This document shows, piece by piece, positions 1 to 9,774 of a stretch of DNA of 64,000 nt. A model generated the notes under the pieces. It had not been told where the DNA came from. It ran no database searches and saw only the letters and a program-made list of their open reading frames with translations. Positions within the stretch are counted from its first letter, which is position 1. Every line of letters begins with the position of its first letter. The DNA is from Tepidamorphaceae bacterium. GTDB taxonomy: Bacteria > Pseudomonadota > Alphaproteobacteria > Rhizobiales > JAKSCL01. The DNA is taken from the NCBI GenBank assembly GCA_028289445.1, contig JANQPO010000017.1, positions 413,537 to 477,536 on the forward strand, written 5' to 3'. The translations under genes were made by a program, and so were the position numbers.

Positions 1-42
1 CATAAACCCATTAAAAGGGCGCCGCATCGCCCGAACTCCGGT

Positions 43-56
43 TTGTAACGTTACAA
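43..56. promoter_or_regulatory. Perfect 14-bp palindrome upstream of zwf (LacI-type operator candidate)
   Basis: TTGTAACGTTACAA is a perfect palindrome centred on CG, about 90 bases upstream of the zwf start codon. A central CG with AAC/GTT flanks is the usual architecture of LacI-family operators that control sugar and gluconate genes. No LacI-family gene lies in the window, so the regulator is unknown. The rest of positions 1-143 holds no gene I can support and no confident -35/-10 pair. Confidence 0.5.
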
Positions 57-143
57 GTTCGCCTTGCGTGGTCCTCGCGGCAGACTCTGCTGTGAGCGAC
101 ACGATGCGCGCCGGTGATATCCGCGACTTGAAAGGCATAGTCC

Positions 144-1610
144 ATGGCCGCACGCATCGTCCCCGTCGAACCCTTCGATTTCATCGTTTTGGGCGGTACG
201 GGCGATCTCGCCCGCCGAAAACTCTTGCCAGCGCTTTATCACCGCATGCGCGACGCGCAGATACCGGACGACGCCCGCATCATCGCGGCCGCACGCTCGT
301 CTCTGACCCGCAAGGCCTATCAGACGCAGGCAATGGAGGCGCTGAAGGAGTTCGTGCCGGACTTCGACAAAGACATCGCGGCCCGCTTCGTTAAATGCAT
401 CGACTATGTCCGCGTCGATGCGGAGAGTGGCGATGGTTTTTCCGAGCTCAAGAAGAAGGTTGAGAAAGACCCGCGGCCAATTCGCGCGGTCTATCTCGCG
501 GTCGGTCCGAGCTTCTTCGCGCCGATCAGCGAGCAACTGAAAAAGGCCGGCGTTCTGACCTCCAAGACACGATTGGTCGTCGAAAAGCCCATCGGCCACG
601 ACTTGGAAAGCGCCAAGGAACTCAACGCGCGCCTGGCGAAGGTGATCGCCGAGCGCAACATCTACCGGATCGACCATTATCTCGGGAAAGAAACGGTTCA
701 AAACCTGATGGCGCTGCGGTTCGGCAATGCCTTGTTCGAGCCGCTTTGGAACCGCTACCACATCGACCATGTGCAGATCACCGTCGCGGAGAGCGTCGGG
801 GTGGAGGGCCGGGGCGGGTATTACGACAAGTCCGGCGCGCTGCGCGACATGGTGCAGAACCACATCCTCCAACTCATCTGTCTGACCGCCATGGAGCCGC
901 CCTCTCATTTCGATCCGAACGCCGTTCGCGAAGAGAAGCTCAAAGTGCTGCGTTCGCTGGAGCCGTTGCGAAACGGCTCGCTTGGCGACGTCGTCATTCG
1001 CGGTCAGTACCGGGGCGGGAAGGCGGAAAGCGGCTATCTTGAAGACGCGGCGCTGGAGGAATCGAGCACTGAGACCTTCGTCGCCATGAAGGTCGAGGTC
1101 GCCAACTGGCGCTGGTCCGGCACGCCGTTTTATCTGCGCACCGGCAAGAAGCTGCGCGCCCGCATGTCCGAGATCGCCGTCGTTTTCAAGGACACGCCGC
1201 ACTCGATCTTCGATGAGGACGCCGGCTCCGTTCGCCAGAACGTGCTGGCGATGCGGCTACAGCCGGACGAGGGCATTACGCTGTCGATGAACATCAAGGA
1301 CCCGGGACCGGGCGGGATGCGGCTGACGTCCGCGCCTTTGGACATGACGTTCGCGGAATCGCTCGGCCGCGACGACCTCCGCTTGCCGGACGCCTATGAG
1401 CGCCTGGTTATGGACGTGATCCGCGGCGACCAGACGCTTTTCATGAGCGGTGACGAAGTCGAGGCGGCCTGGACCTGGGTCGATCCGATCATCGAGACTT
1501 GGGCGGCGAACACCGATGCGCCACACCCTTACGATGCCGGCGGATCGGGTCCTGAGGAAGCGCTGGCGCTCATGCACCGCGATGGCCGGCGCTGGCGGGA
1601 CATCGAGTAG
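144..1610 (+). CDS. zwf: Glucose-6-phosphate 1-dehydrogenase
   Basis: Oxidises glucose-6-phosphate to 6-phosphogluconolactone with NADP+ (or NAD+) in the cytoplasm, the entry step of the Entner-Doudoroff route. The 488-residue length is normal for bacterial Zwf. The N-terminal Rossmann motif GGTGDLARRK is at residues 17-26, EKPIGHD at about 147-153, and the active-site signature RIDHYLGKE, with its substrate-binding histidine and lysine, at 175-183. It is the first gene of an operon: its TAG stop shares one base with the GTG start of pgl. A perfect palindrome at 43-56 is a candidate operator. Identification is secure. Confidence 0.97.
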   Translation: MAARIVPVEPFDFIVLGGTGDLARRKLLPALYHRMRDAQIPDDARIIAAARSSLTRKAYQTQAMEALKEFVPDFDKDIAARFVKCIDYVRVDAESGDGFSELKKKVEKDPRPIRAVYLAVGPSFFAPISEQLKKAGVLTSKTRLVVEKPIGHDLESAKELNARLAKVIAERNIYRIDHYLGKETVQNLMALRFGNALFEPLWNRYHIDHVQITVAESVGVEGRGGYYDKSGALRDMVQNHILQLICLTAMEPPSHFDPNAVREEKLKVLRSLEPLRNGSLGDVVIRGQYRGGKAESGYLEDAALEESSTETFVAMKVEVANWRWSGTPFYLRTGKKLRARMSEIAVVFKDTPHSIFDEDAGSVRQNVLAMRLQPDEGITLSMNIKDPGPGGMRLTSAPLDMTFAESLGRDDLRLPDAYERLVMDVIRGDQTLFMSGDEVEAAWTWVDPIIETWAANTDAPHPYDAGGSGPEEALALMHRDGRRWRDIE

Positions 1611-2293
1611 TGGGTGTCGATCGCCACATCTTCGCCGACCGGGAGTCGCAGGCGCAGGCTTTGGCTGACGCAGTTACCGATTGCTTGCGCGCGGCGCTTA
1701 CCAGGCGCGGCCGCGCCGCGCTGGCAGTGCCCGGCGGCACGACGCCGGGTGCCTTTCTGACAGCGCTCGGCGGCAGAGACGATATCGATTGGACCTGTGT
1801 GACGATAACACTGACGGACGAGCGCCAGGTTCCGGCAACCGATGAACGCTCCAATCAGCGCCTTGTTCGCGAGACGCTGCTTGCGGCGGGTGCGGCGCCG
1901 GACTTCGTTTCGCTTTATGATCCAGATGGCGATCTGGCGTCGGTCGACACCGCGCTTAAGGAGCGTGCATTGCCCTTCGACGCGGTCGTGCTGGGCATGG
2001 GGAATGACGGTCACACGGCATCGCTTTTTCCCAGTGCCTACCGGCTTGACCAGGCCCTAGACCCGGATGGCGAGGCCGCCGTCATTGCGCTCATCGCGCC
2101 GGGTGCGCCGGAGCCACGAATCTCGCTGACGGCGCCGGCGCTCCTTTCGGCGGGTCATCTCTTTGTCTTGATCGCCGGCGAAGACAAGCGGCAGACGTTG
2201 GACACCGTCTTGGGCTCGGGACCGGTGGCGGATGCGCCGATCCGCGCCATCCTCAATGGACCCAAGCCGGTCGCTGTTTACTGGGCGCCGTGA
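1610..2293 (+). CDS. pgl: 6-phosphogluconolactonase
   Basis: Hydrolyses 6-phosphogluconolactone to 6-phosphogluconate, between Zwf and Edd. The protein has 227 residues, typical of the DevB/SugarP-isomerase-fold lactonases. It carries the family signature around LTDERQVP (about residues 65-72) and the GMGNDGHTASLFP motif (about 129-141), which lines the active site. The GTG start overlaps the zwf stop codon by one base, implying translational coupling. A 34-base gap separates it from edd. Confidence 0.94.
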   Translation: MGVDRHIFADRESQAQALADAVTDCLRAALTRRGRAALAVPGGTTPGAFLTALGGRDDIDWTCVTITLTDERQVPATDERSNQRLVRETLLAAGAAPDFVSLYDPDGDLASVDTALKERALPFDAVVLGMGNDGHTASLFPSAYRLDQALDPDGEAAVIALIAPGAPEPRISLTAPALLSAGHLFVLIAGEDKRQTLDTVLGSGPVADAPIRAILNGPKPVAVYWAP

Positions 2294-2327
2294 TCTGCCG
2301 CCCTAGGTAATTGGAAGGACCAGACAC

Positions 2328-4142
2328 ATGTTGAATCCGACCGTTGAAGCGGTCACTGACCGCATTTTGACGCGCAGTCGCGACGCGCGCGCTGCCTACG
2401 AGGACGGTATGGCCCGCGCGCGCGATGCCGGGCCGACGCGTGGGTCCCTGTCGTGCGGCAATCTTGCCCATGTCGTGGCCGCCTGTCCGGCAGGCGACAA
2501 GTCGGCGCTTGCCGACGGTCACGCCGGCAATATCGGCATCGTTACCGCCTATAACGACATGCTGTCTGCGCATCAGCCGTTTGCGACCTTTCCCGACATC
2601 ATCAAGGATGCGGCGCGCGCGGCGGGTGGAACGGCACAGGTGGCTGGTGGCGTTCCGGCGATGTGCGATGGCGTCACACAGGGTCAGCCCGGCATGGAGC
2701 TGTCGCTCTTTTCCCGCGACGTAATTGCGCTGGCGGCCGGCGTCGCGCTTTCTCACAACGCTTTCGACACGGCGATCTATTTGGGCGTGTGCGACAAGAT
2801 CGTGCCGGGTCTTGTGATCGCGGCCGCGACGTTCGGCCATATCCCCGCCGTGTTCGTGCCGGCCGGACCCATGCCATCGGGCCTGCCTAACGACGAGAAG
2901 GCGAAGGTGCGCCAGCAATACGCAGCCGGTGAGGTCGATCGTGCAGCGCTCCTCGACGCCGAGATGCAGTCCTATCACAGTGCCGGCACGTGTACCTTTT
3001 ACGGCACGGCCAACACGAACCAGATGCTGATGGAGTTCATGGGCCTGCATCTGCCGGGCGCCAGTTTCGTCAATCCGAACACGCCGCTGCGCGATGCGCT
3101 GACCCGCGCCGGCGCCAAGCGAGCGCTTGAGATAACCGCGCTTGGCAACGACTATACGCCGGCCGGCGACGTCTTGGACGCCCGCGCGTTCGTCAACGGC
3201 ATTGTCGGTCTCCACGCGACGGGCGGCTCGACCAATCTCGCGATCCACCTGGTTGCGATGGCACGGGCGGCGGGCGTGATTCTCGATTGGCGGGACCTTT
3301 CGGATCTGTCCGACGTGGTGCCGTTGATGGCGCGGGTTTATCCCAACGGCATCGCTGATGTGAACCACTTCCACGCTGCCGGCGGATTGGCCTTCATGGT
3401 CGGCGAGCTGCTTGAGGTCGGGCTCCTTCACGAGGACGTCCGCACGGTCGCCGGGCCGGGATTGCGCCGTTACACCGAAGAGCCGAAACTGGATGGAAAT
3501 GGCGAAGTTGGCTGGGGAGAAGGGCCGGCAGAAAGCCTCAATACCGAGATATTGCGGCCCGCCGACGAGCCGTTCGCCGCAACCGGTGGCCTGAAACGGC
3601 TGACCGGCAATCTCGGCGCCGCGGTCATCAAAATCTCGGCGGTAAAGCCAGAGCACCACCTCATCGAGGCACCGGCCCGCGTCTTCGCCGATCAGGAAGA
3701 GGTGATGGAAGCCTTCAAGGCCGGCGAGCTTGATTGCGATTGTATCGTGGTCGTCCGCTTTCAGGGGCCGAGCGCCAATGGCATGCCGGAATTGCACTCG
3801 CTGACGCCGCCGCTCAGCCTGCTTCAAAACAAGGGGTTCAAGGTCGCGCTGGTCACCGATGGCCGGATGTCCGGCGCGTCCGGCAAGGTCCCGGCCGCCA
3901 TTCATCTGTCACCGGAAGGCATGAAGCGTGGACCGATCGCCAGACTGCGCGACGGAGACATCATTCGTCTTGACGCGACGACTGGAACCCTTGAGATATT
4001 GATAGCGGAAGACGAATGGGCAGCCCGCGACGCGGTCGTCGCGGATCTCACAGCCAATCAAACCGGCATCGGACGCGAGTTGTTTCGCGCCTTCCGCGAG
4101 CGTGTCGGCGCGGCTGAAACGGGTGCTGCCGTCGTGGTATAA
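2328..4142 (+). CDS. edd: Phosphogluconate dehydratase
   Basis: Dehydrates 6-phosphogluconate to 2-keto-3-deoxy-6-phosphogluconate, the committing Entner-Doudoroff reaction. At 604 residues it matches Edd of the IlvD/Edd Fe-S dehydratase family. Seen directly: a glycine/alanine-rich core with [19 protein letters not shown] (about residues 107-125), GVCDKIVPG (about 150-158, one of the iron-sulfur cysteines), [17 protein letters not shown] (about 217-233) and the C-terminal [18 protein letters not shown]. It lies between pgl and eda; the eda start is 16 bases downstream. A second IlvD/Edd paralogue at 7.9 kb belongs to the xylonate dehydratase subgroup. Confidence 0.96.
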   Translation: MLNPTVEAVTDRILTRSRDARAAYEDGMARARDAGPTRGSLSCGNLAHVVAACPAGDKSALADGHAGNIGIVTAYNDMLSAHQPFATFPDIIKDAARAAGGTAQVAGGVPAMCDGVTQGQPGMELSLFSRDVIALAAGVALSHNAFDTAIYLGVCDKIVPGLVIAAATFGHIPAVFVPAGPMPSGLPNDEKAKVRQQYAAGEVDRAALLDAEMQSYHSAGTCTFYGTANTNQMLMEFMGLHLPGASFVNPNTPLRDALTRAGAKRALEITALGNDYTPAGDVLDARAFVNGIVGLHATGGSTNLAIHLVAMARAAGVILDWRDLSDLSDVVPLMARVYPNGIADVNHFHAAGGLAFMVGELLEVGLLHEDVRTVAGPGLRRYTEEPKLDGNGEVGWGEGPAESLNTEILRPADEPFAATGGLKRLTGNLGAAVIKISAVKPEHHLIEAPARVFADQEEVMEAFKAGELDCDCIVVVRFQGPSANGMPELHSLTPPLSLLQNKGFKVALVTDGRMSGASGKVPAAIHLSPEGMKRGPIARLRDGDIIRLDATTGTLEILIAEDEWAARDAVVADLTANQTGIGRELFRAFRERVGAAETGAAVVV

Positions 4143-4157
4143 GGAGAACCGGGAACA

Positions 4158-4790
4158 ATGCCGGCAACATATGAAATCTGCGTCATCGCTCCGGTTATCC
4201 CGGTCCTCATCATCGACGATCTCAACCATGCCGTTCCACTGGCTAAAGCCTTGGTGAAGGGCGGCCTCCCTGTCCTCGAAGTGACATTGCGCACCCCGGT
4301 CGCGCTCGATGCGATCCGCATGATGGTGGATGCCGTTCCCGACGCGATTGTCGGAGCCGGCACGCTGTTGTCGGCCGAAGACGTGAGCGGTGTCGTTGCG
4401 ACCGGCGCCCGTTTCGGTGTCAGTCCGGGTTCGACGCCGCATCTCATCGATGCGGCGCTTGACGCGGGTCTGCCGCTCTTGCCGGGCGTCGCGACGGCGT
4501 CTGAGGTGATGACGGTGCTTGATCGCGGGATCACGACGATGAAATTTTTCCCCGCCGAACAGGCGGGCGGTAGAGCGATGCTGAAAGCCTGGTCGAGTCC
4601 GCTCGCGGCGGTCAGCTTTTGTCCAACGGGCGGCATCTCGCCCACAAATGCCGCCGATTATCTGGCGCTGCCCAATGTGGTCTGCGTCGGCGGGTCATGG
4701 GTCGCGCCCAAGGATGCCGTCCAGGCCGGCGATTGGGATCGCATCGAAGAGCTGGCGCGCGAGGCTACGGCGCTTCGGAAATCAGACTGA
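4158..4790 (+). CDS. eda: KDPG aldolase (2-keto-3-deoxy-6-phosphogluconate aldolase)
   Basis: Cleaves KDPG to pyruvate and glyceraldehyde-3-phosphate and completes the Entner-Doudoroff operon. The 210-residue class I aldolase has the EVTLRT motif (catalytic Glu41, phosphate-binding Arg45), the Schiff-base lysine Lys129 in TMKFFPAE, and the phosphate loop PTGGIS. A ribosome binding site AAGGAGAA precedes the ATG. Its last 26 bases overlap the 3' end of the convergent monooxygenase-like gene. The aldolase may also split 4-hydroxy-2-oxoglutarate, as other Eda enzymes do. Confidence 0.96.
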   Translation: MPATYEICVIAPVIPVLIIDDLNHAVPLAKALVKGGLPVLEVTLRTPVALDAIRMMVDAVPDAIVGAGTLLSAEDVSGVVATGARFGVSPGSTPHLIDAALDAGLPLLPGVATASEVMTVLDRGITTMKFFPAEQAGGRAMLKAWSSPLAAVSFCPTGGISPTNAADYLALPNVVCVGGSWVAPKDAVQAGDWDRIEELAREATALRKSD

Positions 4791-5058
4791 AGGTTTCAAC
4801 CGTCTTGGTCCGGATCCACGGCGCGACAATGCGGTCGAAGGCAGCGAAATGCTGGGTTTCCAGATGGGCGTCGAACGCATCCTTGGATGCGTAGATCTCC
4901 CATAGCACGAAGCGCGATGCGGCTTCGTCCTCGGCGACGTCAAAGCGTAAACAATCCGGTTCTTCGTTGAGTGAGGCGTGGGCCTGCGCCAGGACAGCGC
5001 GGCGAAACCGGTCGACCGATTCCGGTTCCACGTCGAAGATGACGTAAACGACGAACAT
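4765..5058 (-). CDS. Putative antibiotic biosynthesis monooxygenase (ABM) / quinol monooxygenase-like protein
   Basis: A 97-residue ferredoxin-like ABM-domain protein of the YgiN type: an N-terminal strand MFVVYVIFDVEPES, ASLNEEPDCLRFDVAEDE in the middle, and LWEIYASKDAFDAHLETQHF near the C-terminus (the family's W/Y-E-x-W/Y and H-x-x-x-x-H/F region). Members act as dimeric cofactor-free oxygenases or have unknown roles. It is transcribed towards eda and the two genes overlap by 26 bases at their 3' ends. No substrate can be assigned. Confidence 0.75.
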   Translation of the reverse strand: MFVVYVIFDVEPESVDRFRRAVLAQAHASLNEEPDCLRFDVAEDEAASRFVLWEIYASKDAFDAHLETQHFAAFDRIVAPWIRTKTVETFSLISEAP

Positions 5059-5098
5059 GCGTTGAGCCTAGCGTTGCGCCCCCGCTACGGGCAAGGGG

Positions 5099-5545
5099 TC
5101 AGCTTCCCTTGCGGCGCGCTTCCTCCGCGGCGGCCCGTTCTTGAAGGGTCGCGCCGCCGACCGTCTCTTGATGGGTGGCGAACCACCACATCGTGCCGTT
5201 GGTATCGCAGACACCGCCGTCACGGGCGCCGTAAAAGCGATCGTCCGGCGGCATCACCGGATTGGCGCCGTGGTCGACGGCCTTGGCGTAGGTCGCGTCG
5301 CAGTCTTCGACATAAACATAGAGAAACCCTGCCATTTCGAAGGGCCCGTCAGCGCTCGATATGAAGAACCGGCTGTCGCCAAGGCGCATTTCCGCGTTCC
5401 AGATCTGGCCATTGCCGCGCAGAAGCGGCTCGCTGACAAGCTGGGCGCCAAGCACGGTTTCAGCGAATGCGATGGTCTGCCTGGGATCCTTGACCACCAG
5501 GAAGGCCAGGATGTCTGGGCTGCCCTCGGGCTTGTGCCCGGTCAT
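5099..5545 (-). CDS. VOC-family (glyoxalase/bleomycin-resistance, PhnB-like) protein
   Basis: A 148-residue vicinal-oxygen-chelate protein beginning with a proline/glycine-rich tail and FLVVKDPRQTIAFAETVLGA, a typical first beta-alpha-beta unit. It continues with LYVYVEDCDATYAKAVDHGA and ends with DRFYGARDGGVCDTNGTMWW, which matches PhnB/YkcA-like proteins. Likely a small metal-dependent enzyme of unknown substrate. It overlaps the upstream GFA-domain gene by 4 bases (ATGA), so the two form an operon. Confidence 0.8.
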   Translation of the reverse strand: MTGHKPEGSPDILAFLVVKDPRQTIAFAETVLGAQLVSEPLLRGNGQIWNAEMRLGDSRFFISSADGPFEMAGFLYVYVEDCDATYAKAVDHGANPVMPPDDRFYGARDGGVCDTNGTMWWFATHQETVGGATLQERAAAEEARRKGS

Positions 5546-5985
5546 GTAGCGTCACCGCCTGGCTCGATCCCGAACTCGACCATGAGTTCTGCCTCCGTCA
5601 CACGCGGTCGGTCATCGGCGAAAACGTAGCGATCCGGCATCTCGTCGACATAGATGTGGCGATGGAGCGTGATGTCGGAGGCATCGTCCAATGAGTCCAC
5701 TGAAGCGACGATCAACATCTCCGGCTGATTGGCGAGGCGGTAGAAGATGCTCGACCCGCATTCCTTGCAGAAGCCGCGCTCGGCCCATTTCGACGAGCGA
5801 TACCAGGTCAGCCCCTCGTCGACATCAAAGGAGACGTCGTCGCCCTTGCCGTGAACGGACATGTACGGCCCGGCGGTCCATTTCCGACACATGGCGCAGT
5901 GGCAGATGCTGTAGGTCGGCTCCTCTAGTGTCACCGTGTAGCGGACTTTGCCGCACAAACAGCCGCCGGATCGTCTCTCACGCAT
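5542..5985 (-). CDS. GFA/Mss4-like zinc-binding protein
   Basis: A 147-residue protein of the GFA family (glutathione-dependent formaldehyde-activating enzyme fold, an Mss4-like beta-tent). Zinc ligands are visible as GGCLCGKVRY near residue 8, CHCAMCRKWTAG near 29, and FCKECGSSIFYR near 73. Most members with this pattern are uncharacterised, so formaldehyde detoxification should not be assumed. First gene of a two-gene operon with the VOC protein. Confidence 0.82.
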   Translation of the reverse strand: MRERRSGGCLCGKVRYTVTLEEPTYSICHCAMCRKWTAGPYMSVHGKGDDVSFDVDEGLTWYRSSKWAERGFCKECGSSIFYRLANQPEMLIVASVDSLDDASDITLHRHIYVDEMPDRYVFADDRPRVTEAELMVEFGIEPGGDAT

Positions 5986-6117
5986 TGTCGCTCTCCAAAA
6001 TTGTTACTGACCCAGATCGTAGGGGCTTCGCCCAGCCCGACCAAGACCATAGGTCATGAATGGTGACAGGAGATGTCAGTTAGGCGATCATGAGCGCGCA
6101 AAGACGGGAGGAGCAAG

Positions 6118-6387
6118 ATGACATCTGTGGTGTTGACCCACCCGGTGGGCGACATGGACACATGGCTCGGCGGTGCGTCCAATCGTGAACGCGTATTCGC
6201 GTATTTCTGCACGAGCCATCGCATCTATAGGCATGCCGAAGCTGACAAGGTTTCGATCGTCGCCGAGGGCGTCGACCTGGAGAAGATGCGCGCGACGCTG
6301 AGCACCCCGGAAGCCGACGCGGCGAAGGCCGAGGACACCGTGCTTGAACCCATCGACCTTTATGTCGAGGTCGCCGGCGGGAAGTAG
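6118..6387 (+). CDS. Hypothetical protein, 89 aa
   Basis: A small acidic protein with no signal peptide or membrane segment. A strong ribosome binding site (GGGAGGAGC) lies 4-10 bases before the ATG, and the reading frame is open from there. Residues such as HPVGDMDTWL, ASNRERVFAYF and TLSTPEADAAKAEDTVLEP suggest a compact alpha/beta fold; the final segment IDLYVEVAG looks like an edge strand. I do not recognise a family. The neighbours give no functional hint. Confidence 0.6.
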   Translation: MTSVVLTHPVGDMDTWLGGASNRERVFAYFCTSHRIYRHAEADKVSIVAEGVDLEKMRATLSTPEADAAKAEDTVLEPIDLYVEVAGGK

Positions 6388-6516
6388 CCAACGACGACGG
6401 CGCGGTTCAGCCGCTCAACGCCTGACATCGCCATCACGCAAGCGTGACGGCGAGGGTCTTTTTGTGCCCAATTGAGTGGATAGGGTTCAGGTATCTGATA
6501 TCGATTGGAGAGCCCT

Positions 6517-6999
6517 ATGGTGCGCCTTATCCTGACATCATTTGTCGTCGCATTCATCGCCCTTGCTGCCTTGCCTGCCGTCGCGAACGACCTTGCGCCG
6601 CGCGAGGGATGGATCGTCCTACCGACAACCAAAGATTTCAAAACGCTGGTCGCCGACACGCAAGCGGTGGTGAAGGGCAACAAGATGGGGCTGGTGACCC
6701 AGGCATCGGCGTCGGATGGCGCGCGCGCGCAAGGTCATACGATCGCCGGAAACCGCGTGCTTGGCGTCTATCGCAACGATTTCGCGCGCCGGATGCTGGC
6801 GGCGAGCGTCGCGGCCGGGATCGAAGCGCCGATCCGCCTCTACGTCACCGAAAACGACGATCAAACGGCAACGCTCTCCTACAAGACGCCAACGTTTGTG
6901 TTTTCGCCCTACTTTGACGAAGGTGGCGATGAGTTGACCGCACTGGCCACCGAACTCGACGGTATTTTCAAGACGATTGCCGATCAGGCCGTTCAGTAG
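6517..6999 (+). CDS. Secreted DUF302-domain protein
   Basis: A 160-residue protein with a clear signal peptide (MVRLILTSFVVAFIALAALPAVA, cleaved after about residue 23) and a DUF302-like domain: ARRMLAASVAAGIEAPIRLYVTE followed by ATLSYKTPTFVF matches the family's dimerisation and ligand region. The ATG at 6517 is preferred over the TTG at 6505 because the TTGGAG at 6505-6510 is itself the ribosome binding site. Predicted periplasmic; function unknown. Confidence 0.75.
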   Translation: MVRLILTSFVVAFIALAALPAVANDLAPREGWIVLPTTKDFKTLVADTQAVVKGNKMGLVTQASASDGARAQGHTIAGNRVLGVYRNDFARRMLAASVAAGIEAPIRLYVTENDDQTATLSYKTPTFVFSPYFDEGGDELTALATELDGIFKTIADQAVQ

Positions 7000-7014
7000 C
7001 GTCGCGACCCGCAC

Positions 7015-7767
7015 CTAGTGAATATGGCTGCCGCCGTTCACGTCGACCTCCGTCCCCGTCACATAGGTCGACAGGTCCGACGCAAGAAATAGGGCGCAGC
7101 CGGCGACCTCATTCGGCTCGCCGGCGCGGCCCATGGGGACGCCGGCGATGATGGTCTCGATCCGGTCGGCTGGTATCTGCCCCGCGGCAATGTCGGTGGC
7201 GATGAAGGACGGGCAGATCGCGTTGGCGCGGATGTTGTCGGGCGCCAACTCACGCGCCGTGGCTTTCGTGAGCCCAAGAATGCCGGCTTTGGAGGCGGCG
7301 TAGTGAGGTCCGCCGAAAATGCCGCCGCCGCGCTGCCCGGCGACCGATGCCAGGTTCACGATCGATCCTGATTTTTGTGCTCGCATGGTCGGGATCACCG
7401 CCTGGCTCATTTGGAGCATTCCACGCAGATTGATATCGATGATCTTGTCGAAATTGGCCTGATCGATCTCCATGATCTTCAGGGGTTGGGCAATGCCGGC
7501 ATTATTGACGAGAATGTCGATGCGACCCCATTTCTTAAGCGCGCGGGCGGCGACCCTTTCACAGTCCTTGGCCTTCGTGACGTCGCATTTGACGCCCAGA
7601 TGACCGCGCCCTTTCAGGCTTTTGGCGGCTGCGCGCGCGCCTTCGGCATCGATGTCGAGAATCGCAACTTTGGCTCCGTGTTCAGCAAAGAGTTCGGCCG
7701 TTGCGCGTCCGATACCGCGCGTTGACGCCGCGCCCGTGATCAGTGCGATGCGGTTTTTCAAGAGCAT
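7015..7767 (-). CDS. SDR-family NAD(P)-dependent oxidoreductase
   Basis: A classical short-chain dehydrogenase of 250 residues. The cofactor motif [12 protein letters not shown] begins near residue 10, NNAG is near 90, the catalytic Ser is in NLASVAGQ, and Tyr-Lys are in HYAASKAG near 155-160. PG of the usual PGxxxT is replaced by CPSFIATD. The start at 7767 is chosen for the GGGGGAACGACGG ribosome binding site; an upstream ATG at 7809 has none. It is divergent from the xylonate dehydratase gene, which suggests a sugar (for example aldose 1-) dehydrogenase role, but substrate is inferred from context only. Confidence 0.88.
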   Translation of the reverse strand: MLLKNRIALITGAASTRGIGRATAELFAEHGAKVAILDIDAEGARAAAKSLKGRGHLGVKCDVTKAKDCERVAARALKKWGRIDILVNNAGIAQPLKIMEIDQANFDKIIDINLRGMLQMSQAVIPTMRAQKSGSIVNLASVAGQRGGGIFGGPHYAASKAGILGLTKATARELAPDNIRANAICPSFIATDIAAGQIPADRIETIIAGVPMGRAGEPNEVAGCALFLASDLSTYVTGTEVDVNGGSHIH

Positions 7768-7927
7768 CCGTCGTTCCCCCTGTCTGCGCCGGCTTTGCGG
7801 CCATCGCATTCGTATTCATCCGCCTTGCCTTAGGCGCGCCCGCCCATCTATGTATAGGACGCTGGCCTTGTTCAAGGGCGCGGCTAACAGCAAAACGTCT
7901 CGCACATCATGGGTAGGGAGCGTCGAC

Positions 7928-9763
7928 ATGGCGGATCAGCCGAAGGGTGGGTCGACTCAGTTGCGCAGTCAGCTTTGGTTCGACAACCCCGATAACCCCG
8001 GAATGACAGCGCTTTATATCGAGCGCTATCTGAACTACGGGCTGACGCGCGACGAATTGCAGTCCGGCAAGCCGATCATCGGGATTGCGCAGACTGGCTC
8101 GGACCTTTCGCCCTGCAACCGGCACCATCTGGAGCTGGCGAAGCGGGTGCGGGAGGGCATTCGCGCAGCGGGCGGCATCTGTTTCGAGTTTCCCGTTCAT
8201 CCGATACAGGAGACCGGCAAGCGGCCGACGGCGGCGCTCGATCGCAATCTCGCCTATCTCGGTTTGGTCGAGACGCTCTACGGTTATCCGATTGACGGTG
8301 TGGTACTGACCATCGGCTGCGACAAGACCGCGCCGGCCTGTTTGATGGCGGCGGCGACCGTCAACATTCCAGCTATCGCGCTCTCCGTCGGGCCGATGCT
8401 GAACGGCTGGTGGAAGGGCGAGCGGACAGGCTCCGGCACCATTGTCTGGAAGGCGCGCGAGCTGCTCGCCGCCGGCGAGATCGACTATGACGGTTTCATG
8501 GACATCGTCGCGTCGTCGGCGCCGTCGACCGGGTATTGCAACACGATGGGGACGGCGACCACGATGAATTCGCTGGCCGAGGCGTTGGGCATGCAGTTGC
8601 CAGGCTCCGCCGCCATTCCGGCGCCTTACCGCGAGCGTGGACAGATTGCTTACGAAACCGGACAGCGGATCGTCGGCATGGTGCATGAAGATCTCAAACC
8701 TTCCGACATCCTGACCCGCGAAGCGTTCGAGAACGCCATTGTCGTCAACTCGGCGATCGGCGGTTCGACCAACGCGCCGATCCACTTGAATGCGGTGGCG
8801 CGCCACATCGGCGTCAAGCTCAACAACGACGACTGGCAGGCGGTCGGCCTCGACATTCCGCTTTTGGTGAATCTCCAGCCGGCTGGCGAGTATCTCGGCG
8901 AGGACTACCATCATGCCGGCGGTGTGCCGGCCGTGGTGGGCGAACTTTTGAGGCATGGCAAGCTGCCGCATCCCGATGCCATCACCGCGAATGGCCGCTC
9001 TATCGGCGAAAACTGCGGCGACGCCGAGATCGCCGATGACAAGGTGATCCGCGCCTTCGACCATCCGCTTGTCGAGGCCGCCGGCTTCGTCAATCTGAAG
9101 GGTAATCTCTTCGATTCCGCGATCATGAAGACCAGCGTGATCTCCGACGAGTTTCGCGACCGGTACCTCTCGAATCCGGACGATCCGGACGCCTTTGAGG
9201 GGCGTGCGGTCGTTTTCGACGGACCCGAGGACTATCACGCGCGCATCGATGATCCGGAACTTGAGATCGACGCACATACGTTGCTGTTCATGCGCGGTGC
9301 AGGGCCTATCGGCTATCCGGGGTCGGCCGAGGTCGTCAACATGCAGCCGCCGGCCGCGCTCATCAAGCAGGGCGTTCACGCGTTGCCCTGCATCGGCGAC
9401 GGGCGCCAGTCAGGCACGTCCGGGTCGCCGTCGATCCTGAATGCCGCGCCGGAGGCGGCCGTCGGCGGTGGCTTAGCGCTGCTGAAGACCGGTGACCGGG
9501 TGCGCATCGATCTGCGCAAGGGAACGGCCGATATTTTGATCTCCGATGCGGAGTTGGCCGAGCGTCGCGCGGCGCTTGAGGGCAATGGCGGTTATCCCTA
9601 TCCGGACCACCAAACGCCGTGGCAGGAAATTCAGCGATCCGTCGTCGGTCAACTCGACGAGGGCATGGTTCTGAAGCCGGCTGTCCGCTACCAGGATGTG
9701 GCCCATGGCGGAGGCTTGCGCGAGCGCGGCAATGTGCCGGCCGCACCGCGCGATAATCACTGA
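7928..9763 (+). CDS. xylD: D-xylonate dehydratase-type IlvD/Edd family dehydratase
   Basis: Dehydrates a sugar acid (D-xylonate or a close relative) to the 2-keto-3-deoxy acid. The 611-residue protein follows Caulobacter XylD closely: [18 protein letters not shown] near the N-terminus, [53 protein letters not shown], and [18 protein letters not shown]. The cysteines in SPCN, GCDK and GYCNT are the expected Fe-S ligands. The ATG at 7928 follows GGTAGGGAG, whereas the open frame extends 300 bases further upstream without a good start. First gene of a rightward run with the epimerase and SDR genes. Substrate could also be L-arabonate or D-fuconate. Confidence 0.88.
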   Translation: MADQPKGGSTQLRSQLWFDNPDNPGMTALYIERYLNYGLTRDELQSGKPIIGIAQTGSDLSPCNRHHLELAKRVREGIRAAGGICFEFPVHPIQETGKRPTAALDRNLAYLGLVETLYGYPIDGVVLTIGCDKTAPACLMAAATVNIPAIALSVGPMLNGWWKGERTGSGTIVWKARELLAAGEIDYDGFMDIVASSAPSTGYCNTMGTATTMNSLAEALGMQLPGSAAIPAPYRERGQIAYETGQRIVGMVHEDLKPSDILTREAFENAIVVNSAIGGSTNAPIHLNAVARHIGVKLNNDDWQAVGLDIPLLVNLQPAGEYLGEDYHHAGGVPAVVGELLRHGKLPHPDAITANGRSIGENCGDAEIADDKVIRAFDHPLVEAAGFVNLKGNLFDSAIMKTSVISDEFRDRYLSNPDDPDAFEGRAVVFDGPEDYHARIDDPELEIDAHTLLFMRGAGPIGYPGSAEVVNMQPPAALIKQGVHALPCIGDGRQSGTSGSPSILNAAPEAAVGGGLALLKTGDRVRIDLRKGTADILISDAELAERRAALEGNGGYPYPDHQTPWQEIQRSVVGQLDEGMVLKPAVRYQDVAHGGGLRERGNVPAAPRDNH

Positions 9764-9774
9764 GGCATTCGCCA

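Noticed and set aside
51-1202. Long open frame on the minus strand opposite zwf
   Set aside because: It lies wholly antisense to a textbook zwf, has an arginine/histidine-rich low-complexity composition and no ribosome binding site; it is a by-product of GC-rich codon use.
2253-3905. 550-codon minus-strand frame opposite edd
   Set aside because: Antisense shadow of edd with no recognisable domain.
4765-4790. Overlap of eda and the convergent monooxygenase-like gene as a sign of a wrong gene call
   Set aside because: Both proteins have complete family motifs; short 3' overlaps are common in compact genomes.
7622-7927. N-terminal extension of the xylonate dehydratase
   Set aside because: The 102 additional codons overlap the divergent SDR gene and the intergenic region, and the ATG at 7928 has the good ribosome binding site and matches family length.
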